From assembly GCF_026163565.1 (NCBI RefSeq), contig NZ_JAPDKN010000019.1, positions 62,001 through 126,000 on the forward strand: a stretch of DNA of 64,000 bases. The letters run 5' to 3'. Position 1 is the stretch's first letter; the number at the start of each line of letters is the position of its first letter. The notes beneath the pieces were generated by a model. That model saw nothing but the letters and a program-made list of their open reading frames with translations. It searched no databases and was not told where the DNA came from. Source of the stretch: Chryseobacterium sp. YIM B08800. Its GTDB lineage: Bacteria; Bacteroidota; Bacteroidia; Flavobacteriales; Weeksellaceae. Of the stretch, positions 17,535 through 26,186 are shown one piece after another. The translations under genes were made by a program, and so were the position numbers.

Positions 17535-17770
17535 TAAAAATCATTTAAATGTAAAACGAATAAAATATTGATTTTCTTATGTTCAAAGATATTAAATTCA
17601 AGCAACGGCATAATATTTTACTTTTAAAAAGATTAACTTAAAAAAAGTTAATTAACACAAATATCATCAAAAATAAAACCCTAATCAATACAAAATAATT
17701 ACATAAAATAAAAAATCATTGAATTATTAATTTTCGTAAATTAGCTTGCTAATTAAAAATACAATAAGAA

Positions 17771-18487
17771 ATGATTTCAAAAACCTCAAAATTCGTAGCT
17801 GAAATGTTCGGCACCATGGTTCTGGTCTTAATGGGTTGCGGAAGCGCTGTAATTGCAGGCGCAGACGGAACTACAGGAGTAGGACTTCTAGGAATTTCTT
17901 TCGCATTTGGCTTAAGTGTTGTTGCAATGGCCTATGCAATTGGTCATATTTCGGGATGTCACATTAATCCTGCAATTTCTATTGCGATGGTTGCAGCAGG
18001 AAGAATGAAAATGGGCGAAGCAATGAGCTACGTGATTGCTCAGATTATCGGAGCTATTATCGGAGCAGGAATTCTTTATCTGATTTTCACCAATCATCCC
18101 GGCGCAGAAATGAAACCTTGGGCTTTAGGGTCTAATGGGTGGGGAACCGGATATCTTGACCAATACAACACAATTGCAGCTTTTGTTGCCGAATTTGTAT
18201 TCACCTTTATCTTTTTGATGGTGATTTTAGGATCAACTTCTACAAAAAACATTAACGGTGGATTTGCAGGTTTAGCCATTGGTTTCTCTCTGGTTTTAAT
18301 TCATATTGTTGGAATCAAAGTAACCGGAGTTTCTGTAAACCCGGCAAGAAGTATTGGCCCGGCAATTTTCGCAGGTGGAGAGGCGCTTTCTCAATTATGG
18401 TTATTTATTGCAGCTCCAGTTTTAGGAGGGATTTTCGCAGCTTTCACTTACAATTTACTGATTGAAAAACCTGAATTAGCAAAATAA
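17771..18487 (+). CDS. aqpZ: Aquaporin Z-like water channel
   Basis: A 238-residue inner-membrane channel with six membrane helices and the two half-helix motifs NPA (66-68, in CHINPAIS) and NPAR (190-193, in VSVNPARS). The selectivity filter by alignment is F46, H178, V187 and R193; the position equivalent to Thr183 of E. coli AqpZ is Val here. The His/Arg pair points to a water-selective channel rather than a glycerol facilitator. It is a single gene with a strong terminator shared with the convergent PD-(D/E)XK-like gene. Confidence 0.93.
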   Translation: MISKTSKFVAEMFGTMVLVLMGCGSAVIAGADGTTGVGLLGISFAFGLSVVAMAYAIGHISGCHINPAISIAMVAAGRMKMGEAMSYVIAQIIGAIIGAGILYLIFTNHPGAEMKPWALGSNGWGTGYLDQYNTIAAFVAEFVFTFIFLMVILGSTSTKNINGGFAGLAIGFSLVLIHIVGIKVTGVSVNPARSIGPAIFAGGEALSQLWLFIAAPVLGGIFAAFTYNLLIEKPELAK

Positions 18488-18510
18488 AAAACACACTTCC
18501 ATATAAATTT

Positions 18511-18536
18511 AATTCCTGTCTTTTCGGACAGGAATT
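18511..18536. terminator. Bidirectional terminator between aqpZ and the convergent gene
   Basis: AATTCCTGTC pairs perfectly with GACAGGAATT; T-rich runs flank it in both directions. It overlaps nothing coding except that the minus gene stops 2 bp away at 18538. Confidence 0.9.
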
Positions 18537-18537
18537 T

Positions 18538-19083
18538 TTATTTTGTTTTCTTAATTTCAAAAGGGTTTTTAAAGATTAATTCTTCATGCTTTCCTTTTAC
18601 TTCCATTTTTTTAGATAATAAATTAAGTGCCATTTTTCTTATAAAAAGATCTTTATCAGTAAGGTTCCAATAAGAATCTTCATGCACTTTTGCCGGTTTT
18701 CGGATTAAATAAAATTCGGTTTCCCAGGAATCTACATTATGATAAAACTCAATAATTCCGCAATGTTCAGGAATTACAGAATGCTCAATCATTCCCATTG
18801 GTAAAAGAAAACTGAAAGAATTACAGATATAATCTCCACAGCAAATCTTATCGTGTTTTAAAAATTTTTCACCTGTAGAAGTATTGACGTAAGATTTTTT
18901 AAAATCATTTTTAAAATCACTTTTAGACAATTTAATTTCTATTTCGTGGCTAAAACCTTCAGAATTAATAATCAAAATATCTGCTTCCCAATCTGCCTGA
19001 AAATGATTAGTGAGCACAATTTCTTTCTCAAAATCACAATGAGAATGAATATATGCATGAACTAATTCTTCTATTTTTAACAC
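18538..19083 (-). CDS. PD-(D/E)XK-like nuclease-superfamily protein, function unknown
   Basis: A 181-residue soluble protein. The N-terminal half reads DWEADILIINSEGFSHEIEIK, a D...(E)xK arrangement typical of the PD-(D/E)XK nuclease fold, followed by SKSDFKNDFKKS and a KHDKICCGDYICNS segment with three cysteines. Proteins like this occur in phages and bacteria as uncharacterised single-domain nucleases. The gene stands alone between aqpZ and a LuxE-like gene, with no toxin-antitoxin or restriction partner beside it. Fold assignment is by motif only and needs a profile search. Confidence 0.6.
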   Translation of the reverse strand: MLKIEELVHAYIHSHCDFEKEIVLTNHFQADWEADILIINSEGFSHEIEIKLSKSDFKNDFKKSYVNTSTGEKFLKHDKICCGDYICNSFSFLLPMGMIEHSVIPEHCGIIEFYHNVDSWETEFYLIRKPAKVHEDSYWNLTDKDLFIRKMALNLLSKKMEVKGKHEELIFKNPFEIKKTK

Positions 19084-19095
19084 TGAATTATTTTT

Positions 19096-19170
19096 AACGC
19101 AAAGAGCGCTAAGATTTTTTTAAAATTGTTGTGAATATTTTGTGTTCGCAAAGGCGTTTCACTCAGCAAA
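19096..19170. repeat. Dispersed intergenic repeat, copy 1 (gcaaaggcg type)
   Basis: A 75-bp segment whose last 27 bp (19144-19170) match 26 of 27 bases with 27754-27780. The two copies lie at opposite ends of the region holding aceBA and both have an aacgc-containing start. Confidence 0.7.
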
Positions 19171-19172
19171 GA

Positions 19173-20188
<1,016 letters not shown>

Positions 20189-20309
20189 TGATATAAATAT
20201 TTTTTCAACCTGTTATTAGCTCAAAATGAAGCATTTATTATAACAAGCATAACTTTTAATTATTTTTTAATATTAAAATCAAAAATTTGGTCAAGTTTTT
20301 GTAACTTCA

Positions 20310-20388
20310 CTCTCGGAATATGGATTAGTAATAAAGATTGTAAAATCTTTTTACAAGGATTACCTCATTTATGGGGTAATTTTTTTTA
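20310..20388 (+). ncRNA. Candidate small RNA ending at an orphan plus-strand terminator
   Basis: Two consecutive hairpins lie on the plus strand: AAAGATT/AATCTTT at 20333-20350, then ATTACCTC/GGGGTAAT at 20359-20380 followed by a run of seven T. That is a rho-independent terminator in the plus direction, while both flanking genes are on the minus strand. A transcript of roughly 80 nt could start near 20310, after a TAACTTCA sequence resembling a -7 box. It ends at the tail of lpxH. The 5' end is a guess. Confidence 0.4.
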
Positions 20389-21162
20389 TTCCTGTTTTTC
20401 AAACGTTTTCAGTTGAAAATCATGCTCGAAAACTCCGTAGGTGAAATAGGAGATCCAGTCTCCCAGATTGATATATTTTGAATTTTTTCCTAAATCTAAA
20501 ACCATCGGCAAATGTCGATGCCCGTAAATAAAGTAATCAATATTCTCAGTTTCGAGCTTTTTTTTAGAATAAATAATCAAAAACTCTTTGTCTTCACCCA
20601 AAAACGCTTTGTCTTCTTCTCCCGAAATCATTTTATTTTTCTGAGACATATACAAAGCAATCTTCATTGCAATATCGGGATGCAACCATTTAAAAAACCA
20701 TTGTGCAATAGGATTGGTAAAGACTTTTTTCATTCTTTTATACCCTTTATCTCCGGGCCCTAAACCGTCTCCATGAGCTAAAAGAAACTGCTTTCCGGCA
20801 ATTTCGAAATATTGTTTCTTATAAAAAACGGTACAGCCAATTTCTTCTTCAAGGTAATCTTTCATCCACAAATCGTGGTTTCCTACAAAAAAATAAACCT
20901 GAACACCATGATCTTTTAATTCTGCAATTTTCCCAAGAACACGTACGTATCCTTTGGGAATGACATGATTCCATTCGTGCCAAAAATCAAACAGATCACC
21001 CATCAAAAATAAAACCTGAGCATCTTCTTTGATCTCATTCATCCATCGGATAAATTTTTCTTCACGCACTTTGCTCTCCTTTGGATTAGGAGCTCCAAAA
21101 TGCTGATCCGAAGCAAAATACACTTTTTTTCCCGGCTCTAAATTAATGGTTGTTTTAATCAC
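20386..21162 (-). CDS. lpxH: UDP-2,3-diacylglucosamine diphosphatase (lipid A synthesis)
   Basis: A 258-residue calcineurin-like phosphoesterase that cleaves UDP-diacylglucosamine to lipid X in lipid A synthesis, at the cytoplasmic face of the inner membrane. The metal-binding motifs are all present: DQHFG (near residue 19), GDLFDFWHEW, GNHDLWM, HGDGLGPGDKGYK and YGHRHLP. The length (258) is close to the usual ~240. It is 31 bp downstream of queD on the same strand and probably transcribed from the queD promoter. In flavobacteria some members are annotated as generic metallophosphatases; the HGDGLGPGD segment favours LpxH. Confidence 0.85.
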   Translation of the reverse strand: MIKTTINLEPGKKVYFASDQHFGAPNPKESKVREEKFIRWMNEIKEDAQVLFLMGDLFDFWHEWNHVIPKGYVRVLGKIAELKDHGVQVYFFVGNHDLWMKDYLEEEIGCTVFYKKQYFEIAGKQFLLAHGDGLGPGDKGYKRMKKVFTNPIAQWFFKWLHPDIAMKIALYMSQKNKMISGEEDKAFLGEDKEFLIIYSKKKLETENIDYFIYGHRHLPMVLDLGKNSKYINLGDWISYFTYGVFEHDFQLKTFEKQE

Positions 21163-21193
21163 CTTTTATATTTTAAATTCAGTAAAAAAAATA

Positions 21194-21637
21194 TTAATTA
21201 TCTTCTGCAAACCATTCTCCGTAAGAGTTTTCGGTTTCGTGAAGTTTAAGATAAGCTAAAGAAATCCCTTCCGGAAGCTTTGATTTTATTTTTGCAGCAA
21301 TGGCATACAACATATTTTCGCAAGTCGGCTGAAAAGTACAGTAAATCACTTTGTGACCCTGATTTTCTAAACCTTCTCCCAACTCTCTATGCGGAGAAAC
21401 ACCATTAATCAAAACAGCATGATCCCAAACATCAACAATTTCAGATTTTACAATATCTTTAATATCGCCAAAATCTACCACCATCCCGTTTTTAGGATTT
21501 TCAAGATCATTTATCGGTTTCCCTTTTACTGTAACGAAAAGTTTATAGGAATGTCCGTGCATATTTTTACATTTCCCGTCATAATTGTACAAAACATGAG
21601 CAGTTTCGAATGTAAAAATTTTTGTAATACGTATCAT
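21194..21637 (-). CDS. queD: 6-carboxytetrahydropterin synthase (QueD/PTPS family)
   Basis: From the ATG at 21637 the protein has 147 residues, within the usual 120-150 range; the reading frame extends upstream to 21676 but those residues are not family-like and precede the promoter box. It has the zinc and catalytic motifs FETAHVLYNYDGKCKNMHGHSYKL and DHAVLINGV, and EPTCEN-like FQPTCENMLYAI. It converts dihydroneopterin triphosphate to 6-carboxytetrahydropterin for queuosine synthesis. The -7 box TATCTTTG lies 4 nt before the ATG, so the message is nearly leaderless. It probably heads an operon with lpxH. Confidence 0.92.
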   Translation of the reverse strand: MIRITKIFTFETAHVLYNYDGKCKNMHGHSYKLFVTVKGKPINDLENPKNGMVVDFGDIKDIVKSEIVDVWDHAVLINGVSPHRELGEGLENQGHKVIYCTFQPTCENMLYAIAAKIKSKLPEGISLAYLKLHETENSYGEWFAEDN

Positions 21638-21641
21638 ACTG

Positions 21642-21649
21642 CAAAGATA
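21642..21649 (-). promoter_or_regulatory. -7 box TATCTTTG, 4 nt before the queD ATG
   Basis: Perfect TAnnTTTG match on the minus strand. It fixes the queD start at 21637 because an upstream start would lie within or before the promoter. Confidence 0.65.
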
Positions 21650-21703
21650 AGGAAATTCGATATGTAAAAGAATCACCTTACTCTGACTTTAATTTTAATC
21701 TAA

Positions 21704-22372
21704 TTAAAATACCGTCGCTATAAATACAATCAGCACAATTGGCACAACAATGAAGGCAATGGGTAAAATAAGATTAATAATTGCTTTTCCTATCGAAAAT
21801 TTTTGCACTTCTGAAAGTCCGATTACCATAAGAACAAGTGAGGCAAAAGATAAAAGCATTTCCATTGAAAATGAAATCCAGAAAACAATACTTCCTTCAA
21901 TACTAGACTCAAGATAATCTGTGTTGCTCCTGAAATAATCATTTCCAAACACCGCAATTTGTAAAAACAGAAATACCAATCCTAAAATCGAAGGGATCAT
22001 TGCATAAGCCATCATTCTGTAAATAGATGAAGTATTTCCTACTCCGTTTAGCCATTTTCCTGTCCAGCTTAATAGTGCCGAATAAATGTAATAAGAGATC
22101 CAGCCCAACATTCCTCCTCCAACAACACAACTAAAAACAATAGTAGGCAATGAAGAATGATCACCCATATCTTTTGAAGACGCCCGATCAAAAGCCCTTA
22201 CGATACCCGCAAAGATAAGCAGAAAGTACAAGTATTTCTCGTACTGTGTGTCGTTTATAAATTTGAAAACCCTTCTTGGCTCTGTCCAGATCTTTGTAAA
22301 AATATCCTGATCAGAAAGTGCATCATATTTTTCAAACTCTTCAAATTGATCTTCTGTATATTTTGTTTCCAT
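21704..22372 (-). CDS. YIP1 family membrane protein
   Basis: A 222-residue protein with a charged N-terminus (about 1-45, including IWTEPRRVFKFIND, the typical Yip1 entry motif) and five hydrophobic segments spread over the rest. YIP1-domain proteins are small multi-pass membrane proteins of unclear bacterial function. The gene stands alone between queD and a thioesterase gene. Confidence 0.8.
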   Translation of the reverse strand: METKYTEDQFEEFEKYDALSDQDIFTKIWTEPRRVFKFINDTQYEKYLYFLLIFAGIVRAFDRASSKDMGDHSSLPTIVFSCVVGGGMLGWISYYIYSALLSWTGKWLNGVGNTSSIYRMMAYAMIPSILGLVFLFLQIAVFGNDYFRSNTDYLESSIEGSIVFWISFSMEMLLSFASLVLMVIGLSEVQKFSIGKAIINLILPIAFIVVPIVLIVFIATVF

Positions 22373-22415
22373 GTAGTTTTTATAGGATCACGAAAATAAA
22401 CATATTTATTAAAAA

Positions 22416-22799
22416 TTAAAGTAAACTTAACCAATTCTCATCCAATCTTTTAATTTTCTGCGTTTCTTTATCAATAAAAACCCAAAGCGTAAGAGAATCT
22501 ACAACCAAAATATCATTACAATAAAACTCTACTTTTCTCGGTTGCCGAATTCCTTCCGGAGGTTTGGGATAAGTTTTTATAGAAATCACATCTCCTAAAT
22601 AAACCTGTTTTTTATACTGAATATGATGATCGAGAAGCATCCAGATATCATCAGGAAAACCCAATTGATTTTTTACAGAATCCCAATGTTCACCGGCAAT
22701 TTCTTCTACCCATTTTACATATTGCACATTATTGACGTGATTATTTACATCTATATGCTGCTCTGTAATTTTTATTTGTTTTTCAAAAATCAAACTCAT
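22416..22799 (-). CDS. Acyl-CoA thioesterase, 4HBT/YbgC-like hotdog fold
   Basis: A 127-residue protein from the ATG at 22799 (MSLIFEKQIKIT), the normal family start; the frame extends upstream but over a terminator hairpin. The motif DVNNHVNNVQYVKWVEE contains the catalytic Asp and the conserved HxNxxxY pattern of 4-hydroxybenzoyl-CoA thioesterase-like enzymes, and LLDHHIQYKKQ follows. It hydrolyses some acyl-CoA; substrate not determined. Confidence 0.88.
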   Translation of the reverse strand: MSLIFEKQIKITEQHIDVNNHVNNVQYVKWVEEIAGEHWDSVKNQLGFPDDIWMLLDHHIQYKKQVYLGDVISIKTYPKPPEGIRQPRKVEFYCNDILVVDSLTLWVFIDKETQKIKRLDENWLSLL

Positions 22800-22837
22800 C
22801 TTCTTCAAATATTTACTCAAAAATAAAGCATAAAAAC

Positions 22838-22865
22838 AGAACCTTCCCAAAATTGAGAAGGTTCT
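22838..22865 (-). terminator. Terminator between aceA and the thioesterase gene
   Basis: AGAACCTTC pairs perfectly with GAAGGTTCT, followed on the minus strand by GTTTTTAT. It probably ends transcripts from aceA, 235 bp away. Confidence 0.7.
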
Positions 22866-22917
22866 TAACAATTAAATTTAGTTAAAATGATCTTTTTAAT
22901 ATTTTCTTCATTTGGAA

Positions 22918-23063
22918 AACGCAAAAGCGCAAGAATTTTACAAATTATACGTTTTAAGAAGCAAGGATTTTATCTTCTATAAAATTATCAACTTTTAATA
23001 TTAAAAATCTTTGATTTTCTTGCGCCTTAAAAACATTATAAATTTAATTAAGCTTTGCGCCCA
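22918..23063. repeat. Degenerate dispersed repeat (gcaaaagcgcaag type)
   Basis: AACGCAAAAGCGCAAG near 22918 and CTTGCGCC / TTTGCGCC near 23020-23062 face each other as imperfect inverted copies. The sequence resembles the elements at 19096 and 27707. Confidence 0.4.
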
Positions 23064-23099
23064 TGCGTTTTTCCAACAAATTATTTTTAATGAATTCTT

Positions 23100-24380
23100 T
23101 TAATGAAACTGTGCAGTTTCTGTAGAATCTTTCATCGCAACAGTCGCCGAAGAACCTCCTGTAACAATATTTTGAACCTCATCAAAATATCCTGTTCCCA
23201 CAAAAGTCTGGTGCTTCACCGCTCTGAAACCTTTTTGCTGCAAAGCAAATTCTCTTTCCTGCAATTCAGAATAACCTGCCATACCTTTTTCTTTGTAGGC
23301 TAAAGCCAATTCAAACATCGCAGTATTCAATGCATGGAAACCAGCCAATGTAATAAATTGGAATTTGTAACCTAATTTCGCCAACTCCTCCCTGAAATTC
23401 AACATTTCTTCGACACTCAGTCTCGATGCCCAGTTGAAAGATGGTGAACAATTATATGCCAACATTTTTCCGGGATATTTTGCATGAATTCCTTCAGCAA
23501 ACTTTCTTGCCTGCTCAAGATCAGGATTTGAAGTTTCCATCCAAATCAAATCTGCGTAAGGAGCATAAGATAAACCTCTGTCAATTCCCTGTTCTACTCC
23601 ATTTTTCACCACATAGAACCCTTCGGAGGTTCTTTCATCAGTTACAAATTTTTTATCTCTGTCATCAATATCTGAAGTCAACAAATCTGCTGCATCCGCA
23701 TCTGTTCTTGCAATAATTAAACTCGGAACACCCAAAACATCCGCCGCCAAACGAGCTGAAATTAATTTATTAATCGCTTCCTGAGTCGGGACCAATACTT
23801 TTCCGCCCAAATGGCCACATTTTTTTGCAGAAGATAACTGATCTTCAAAATGTACTGCTGCAGCTCCCGCTTCAATCATTTGCTTCATTAATTCATAAGC
23901 ATTCAGATTTCCTCCAAAACCAGCTTCCGCATCAGCAATAATCGGAACTAAATATTCCTTTTCACCACCGCCGTTTACCGATTGTATCTGATCTGCCCTC
24001 AACAAAGCATTATTAATTTTTTTCACAACAGAAGGTACTGAGTTCGCAGGATACAACGATTGATCAGGATACATTTCACCAGATAAATTCGCATCTGCAG
24101 CAACCTGCCATCCTGAAAGATAAATCGCTTCCAATCCAGCATCGACTTCCTGTACAGCTTGGTTTCCCGTTAATGCTCCTAATCCTGCAACGAAATCCTG
24201 AGAATTCAGTTTATCCCAAAATTTCTTTGACATTTCGGTCGCAATTGTATAATCTAATTTATAAGAACCTCGAAGTTTTAATACCTCTTCTGCTGTATAA
24301 GGTCTTTTCACACCATTCCAGCGTGGGTTTTCCAGCCAGTCTTTTTCTATTTCCTGAATTTGGTCTTGTCTTGTTTTCAT
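23100..24380 (-). CDS. aceA: Isocitrate lyase (glyoxylate shunt)
   Basis: A 426-residue cytosolic enzyme that cleaves isocitrate to succinate and glyoxylate. The catalytic signature KKCGH is at residues 186-190 with Cys188, followed by LGGKVL. Other hallmarks are DAEAGFGG (metal binding), ARTDADAAD and [13 protein letters not shown], the C-terminal active-site lid. The length equals that of the short bacterial form. It is 105 bp downstream of aceB on the same strand and very likely co-transcribed, giving the two enzymes needed for growth on acetate or fatty acids. Confidence 0.97.
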   Translation of the reverse strand: MKTRQDQIQEIEKDWLENPRWNGVKRPYTAEEVLKLRGSYKLDYTIATEMSKKFWDKLNSQDFVAGLGALTGNQAVQEVDAGLEAIYLSGWQVAADANLSGEMYPDQSLYPANSVPSVVKKINNALLRADQIQSVNGGGEKEYLVPIIADAEAGFGGNLNAYELMKQMIEAGAAAVHFEDQLSSAKKCGHLGGKVLVPTQEAINKLISARLAADVLGVPSLIIARTDADAADLLTSDIDDRDKKFVTDERTSEGFYVVKNGVEQGIDRGLSYAPYADLIWMETSNPDLEQARKFAEGIHAKYPGKMLAYNCSPSFNWASRLSVEEMLNFREELAKLGYKFQFITLAGFHALNTAMFELALAYKEKGMAGYSELQEREFALQQKGFRAVKHQTFVGTGYFDEVQNIVTGGSSATVAMKDSTETAQFH

Positions 24381-24406
24381 AATATTTTTTGTTTAGTTAA
24401 TTGTTG

Positions 24407-24487
24407 ATTGATATTAGTTGATAGTTGTTGGTTTTTAGCTGACAGCTTATAACTCTCAGACTCTCAAACACTAAAACTCTCCCACTC
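24407..24487. repeat. Repeat-like aceB-aceA spacer (ttagttg and actctcaaa types)
   Basis: The spacer combines TTAGTTGATAGTTGTTGG, akin to the heptamer arrays, with an ACTCTC-rich stretch ending CTCTCCCACTC. The latter 11-mer also appears inside murB. Confidence 0.45.
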
Positions 24488-26060
24488 AAATGAACGGATA
24501 TGCTTTTAATGTTAAAAATTCTTCGAAGTTTTCACAGAAAATCAATTCGTTGAAAAGTTCTTTTGCCAGATTGAATTTTCCGTTTTTGAAACGTTCTTCA
24601 CCTACATATTTTTCGATGCGTTCCAGTTCTTCAAATTCCCACTGCAAAATCATTCCTCTCGTCAATGTTCGATCATCATTTAATACCGCTTCATTTTTTA
24701 GCCATTGCCAAATTTGGGTTCTTGAAATTTCAGCCGTGGCTGCATCTTCCATCAGATTATAAATGGCTGCAGCTCCAATTCCCATTAACCAAGATTCGAT
24801 ATAAAGAATTCCGACGTTGATATTTTTTCTTACCCCTTTCTCAGTGATTTCACCTTTCGGAATTTCCAGTAAATCATTTTCTGTAATTTGATAATCAAAC
24901 TTTTTATCTATTTGATTTTTCTCAGGCATAAATTGGTCGAAAATATCTTTCGCCACAGAAACCAAAGCCGGATGCGCTACCCAAGTTCCATCGTGACCAT
25001 TTTTCACTTCCCTTTCTTTATCAGTTCTTACTTTTCCGAAGGCTACACTATTCGCTTCATAATCATTTTTAATAGGAATTTGCGCTGCCATTCCGCCGAT
25101 TGCATGAACGTTTCTTTTGTGACATACTTCAATTACTCTTTTAGAATAAGCACTCATAAAAGGCGAAGTCATGGTCACCTGATCACGATCGGGAACGATA
25201 AATTCAGGAAGATTTCTGAATTTTTTAATGAATGAAAAAATATAATCCCATCGTCCGCAATTCAAACCGGAGCTGTGTTCTTTTAATTCAAATAAAATTT
25301 CGTCGATTTGAAAGGAAGCTGTAATTGTTTCAATTAAAACTGTTGCTTTAATAGAACCTTGCGGAATACCAATGTAGTTTTGAGCAAAAATAAAAACATC
25401 ATTCCACCAACGAGCTTCTTTGTAATGCTCTAATTTTGGAAGATAAAAATAAGCTCCACTTCCGTTTTCCTGCAACCTTTTCACATTTCTGAAAAAATAA
25501 ATTCCAAAATCGATCAACGAAGCAGAAGTTGGCTCATCATTAATTTTAACATGTTTTTCGTTTAAATGCAAACCTCTCGGACGAACCAACAAAACAGCTG
25601 TTTTTTCATTCAATTGATAAGATTTCCCTTGCTCGTTCGTAAAATCAATCTTTCGATTAATTGCATCAGAAAGATTGATCTGTCCTTCCATACAGTTTTT
25701 CCAGGTTGGCGAATTGCTGTCTTCAAAATCTGCCATAAACGTTGAAGCCCCGGAATTCAGAGCATTAATAATCATTTTCCGATCGACTGGTCCGGTAATT
25801 TCTACTCTTCTGTCAAGCAAATCTTCAGGAAGAGGTGCGCAAATCCAATTTCCATTTCTGATCTCTTCAGTTTCAGACAAAAATTTCGGAAGAATTCCTT
25901 TATCAAATTCCTGCTGAGTTTTTTTTCTTTCTTCTAAAAGTTCTAATCTTTTAGCATTAAAGTTTTGATGAAGCTCCACCAAAAAATCGTTTAAATCATT
26001 AGTGAAGACTTCTTCAAACCGTGGCTGAGTATTTATATTTAATTGTGTTTTAGTTTCCAT
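24486..26060 (-). CDS. aceB: Malate synthase A (glyoxylate shunt)
   Basis: A 524-residue enzyme that condenses glyoxylate with acetyl-CoA to malate. It shows the family motifs LVRPRGLHLNEKH (catalytic Arg), FADFEDSNSPTW-type segment at about residue 108, PKLEHYKEARWW, and the C-terminal MEDAATAEISRTQIWQWL carrying the catalytic Asp. Its length matches malate synthase A rather than the longer G form. It is first in the aceB-aceA unit. The aceB promoter is TAGGTTTG at 26089-26096, with a perfect 14-bp palindrome just upstream at its -33 position. Confidence 0.97.
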   Translation of the reverse strand: METKTQLNINTQPRFEEVFTNDLNDFLVELHQNFNAKRLELLEERKKTQQEFDKGILPKFLSETEEIRNGNWICAPLPEDLLDRRVEITGPVDRKMIINALNSGASTFMADFEDSNSPTWKNCMEGQINLSDAINRKIDFTNEQGKSYQLNEKTAVLLVRPRGLHLNEKHVKINDEPTSASLIDFGIYFFRNVKRLQENGSGAYFYLPKLEHYKEARWWNDVFIFAQNYIGIPQGSIKATVLIETITASFQIDEILFELKEHSSGLNCGRWDYIFSFIKKFRNLPEFIVPDRDQVTMTSPFMSAYSKRVIEVCHKRNVHAIGGMAAQIPIKNDYEANSVAFGKVRTDKEREVKNGHDGTWVAHPALVSVAKDIFDQFMPEKNQIDKKFDYQITENDLLEIPKGEITEKGVRKNINVGILYIESWLMGIGAAAIYNLMEDAATAEISRTQIWQWLKNEAVLNDDRTLTRGMILQWEFEELERIEKYVGEERFKNGKFNLAKELFNELIFCENFEEFLTLKAYPFI

Positions 26061-26088
26061 AACGTCTTGATTTTGTGATTCGACATTA

Positions 26089-26096
26089 CAAACCTA
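26089..26096 (-). promoter_or_regulatory. -7 box TAGGTTTG of aceB
   Basis: Perfect TAnnTTTG match on the minus strand, 28 nt before the ATG at 26060. Exactly 19 nt further upstream lies the edge of a palindrome instead of a consensus TTG. Confidence 0.6.
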
Positions 26097-26115
26097 AATA
26101 AAAATTTTCACATAC

Positions 26116-26129
26116 AGCGAACGTTCGCT
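26116..26129. promoter_or_regulatory. Candidate operator, palindrome AGCGAACGTTCGCT
   Basis: A perfect 14-bp palindrome in the 126-bp gap between aceB and the ScfR-type regulator gene. It sits at the -33 site of the aceB promoter and about 46 bp upstream of the regulator's -7 box. In Corynebacterium RamB, a related regulator, controls aceA and aceB, so this is the likely binding site. Confidence 0.6.
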
Positions 26130-26174
26130 AAATTTATTTTAAAAATTATTATGCAAAAAATCGCTTCTAAATAT

Positions 26175-26182
26175 TATATTTG
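26175..26182 (+). promoter_or_regulatory. -7 box TATATTTG, 4 nt before the regulator ATG
   Basis: Perfect TAnnTTTG match on the plus strand; the regulator mRNA should be nearly leaderless. Confidence 0.6.
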
Positions 26183-26186
26183 AACT

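Noticed and set aside
23103..25917. Plus-strand reading frames opposite aceA and aceB
   Set aside because: Antisense shadows, with composition dictated by the enzyme genes.
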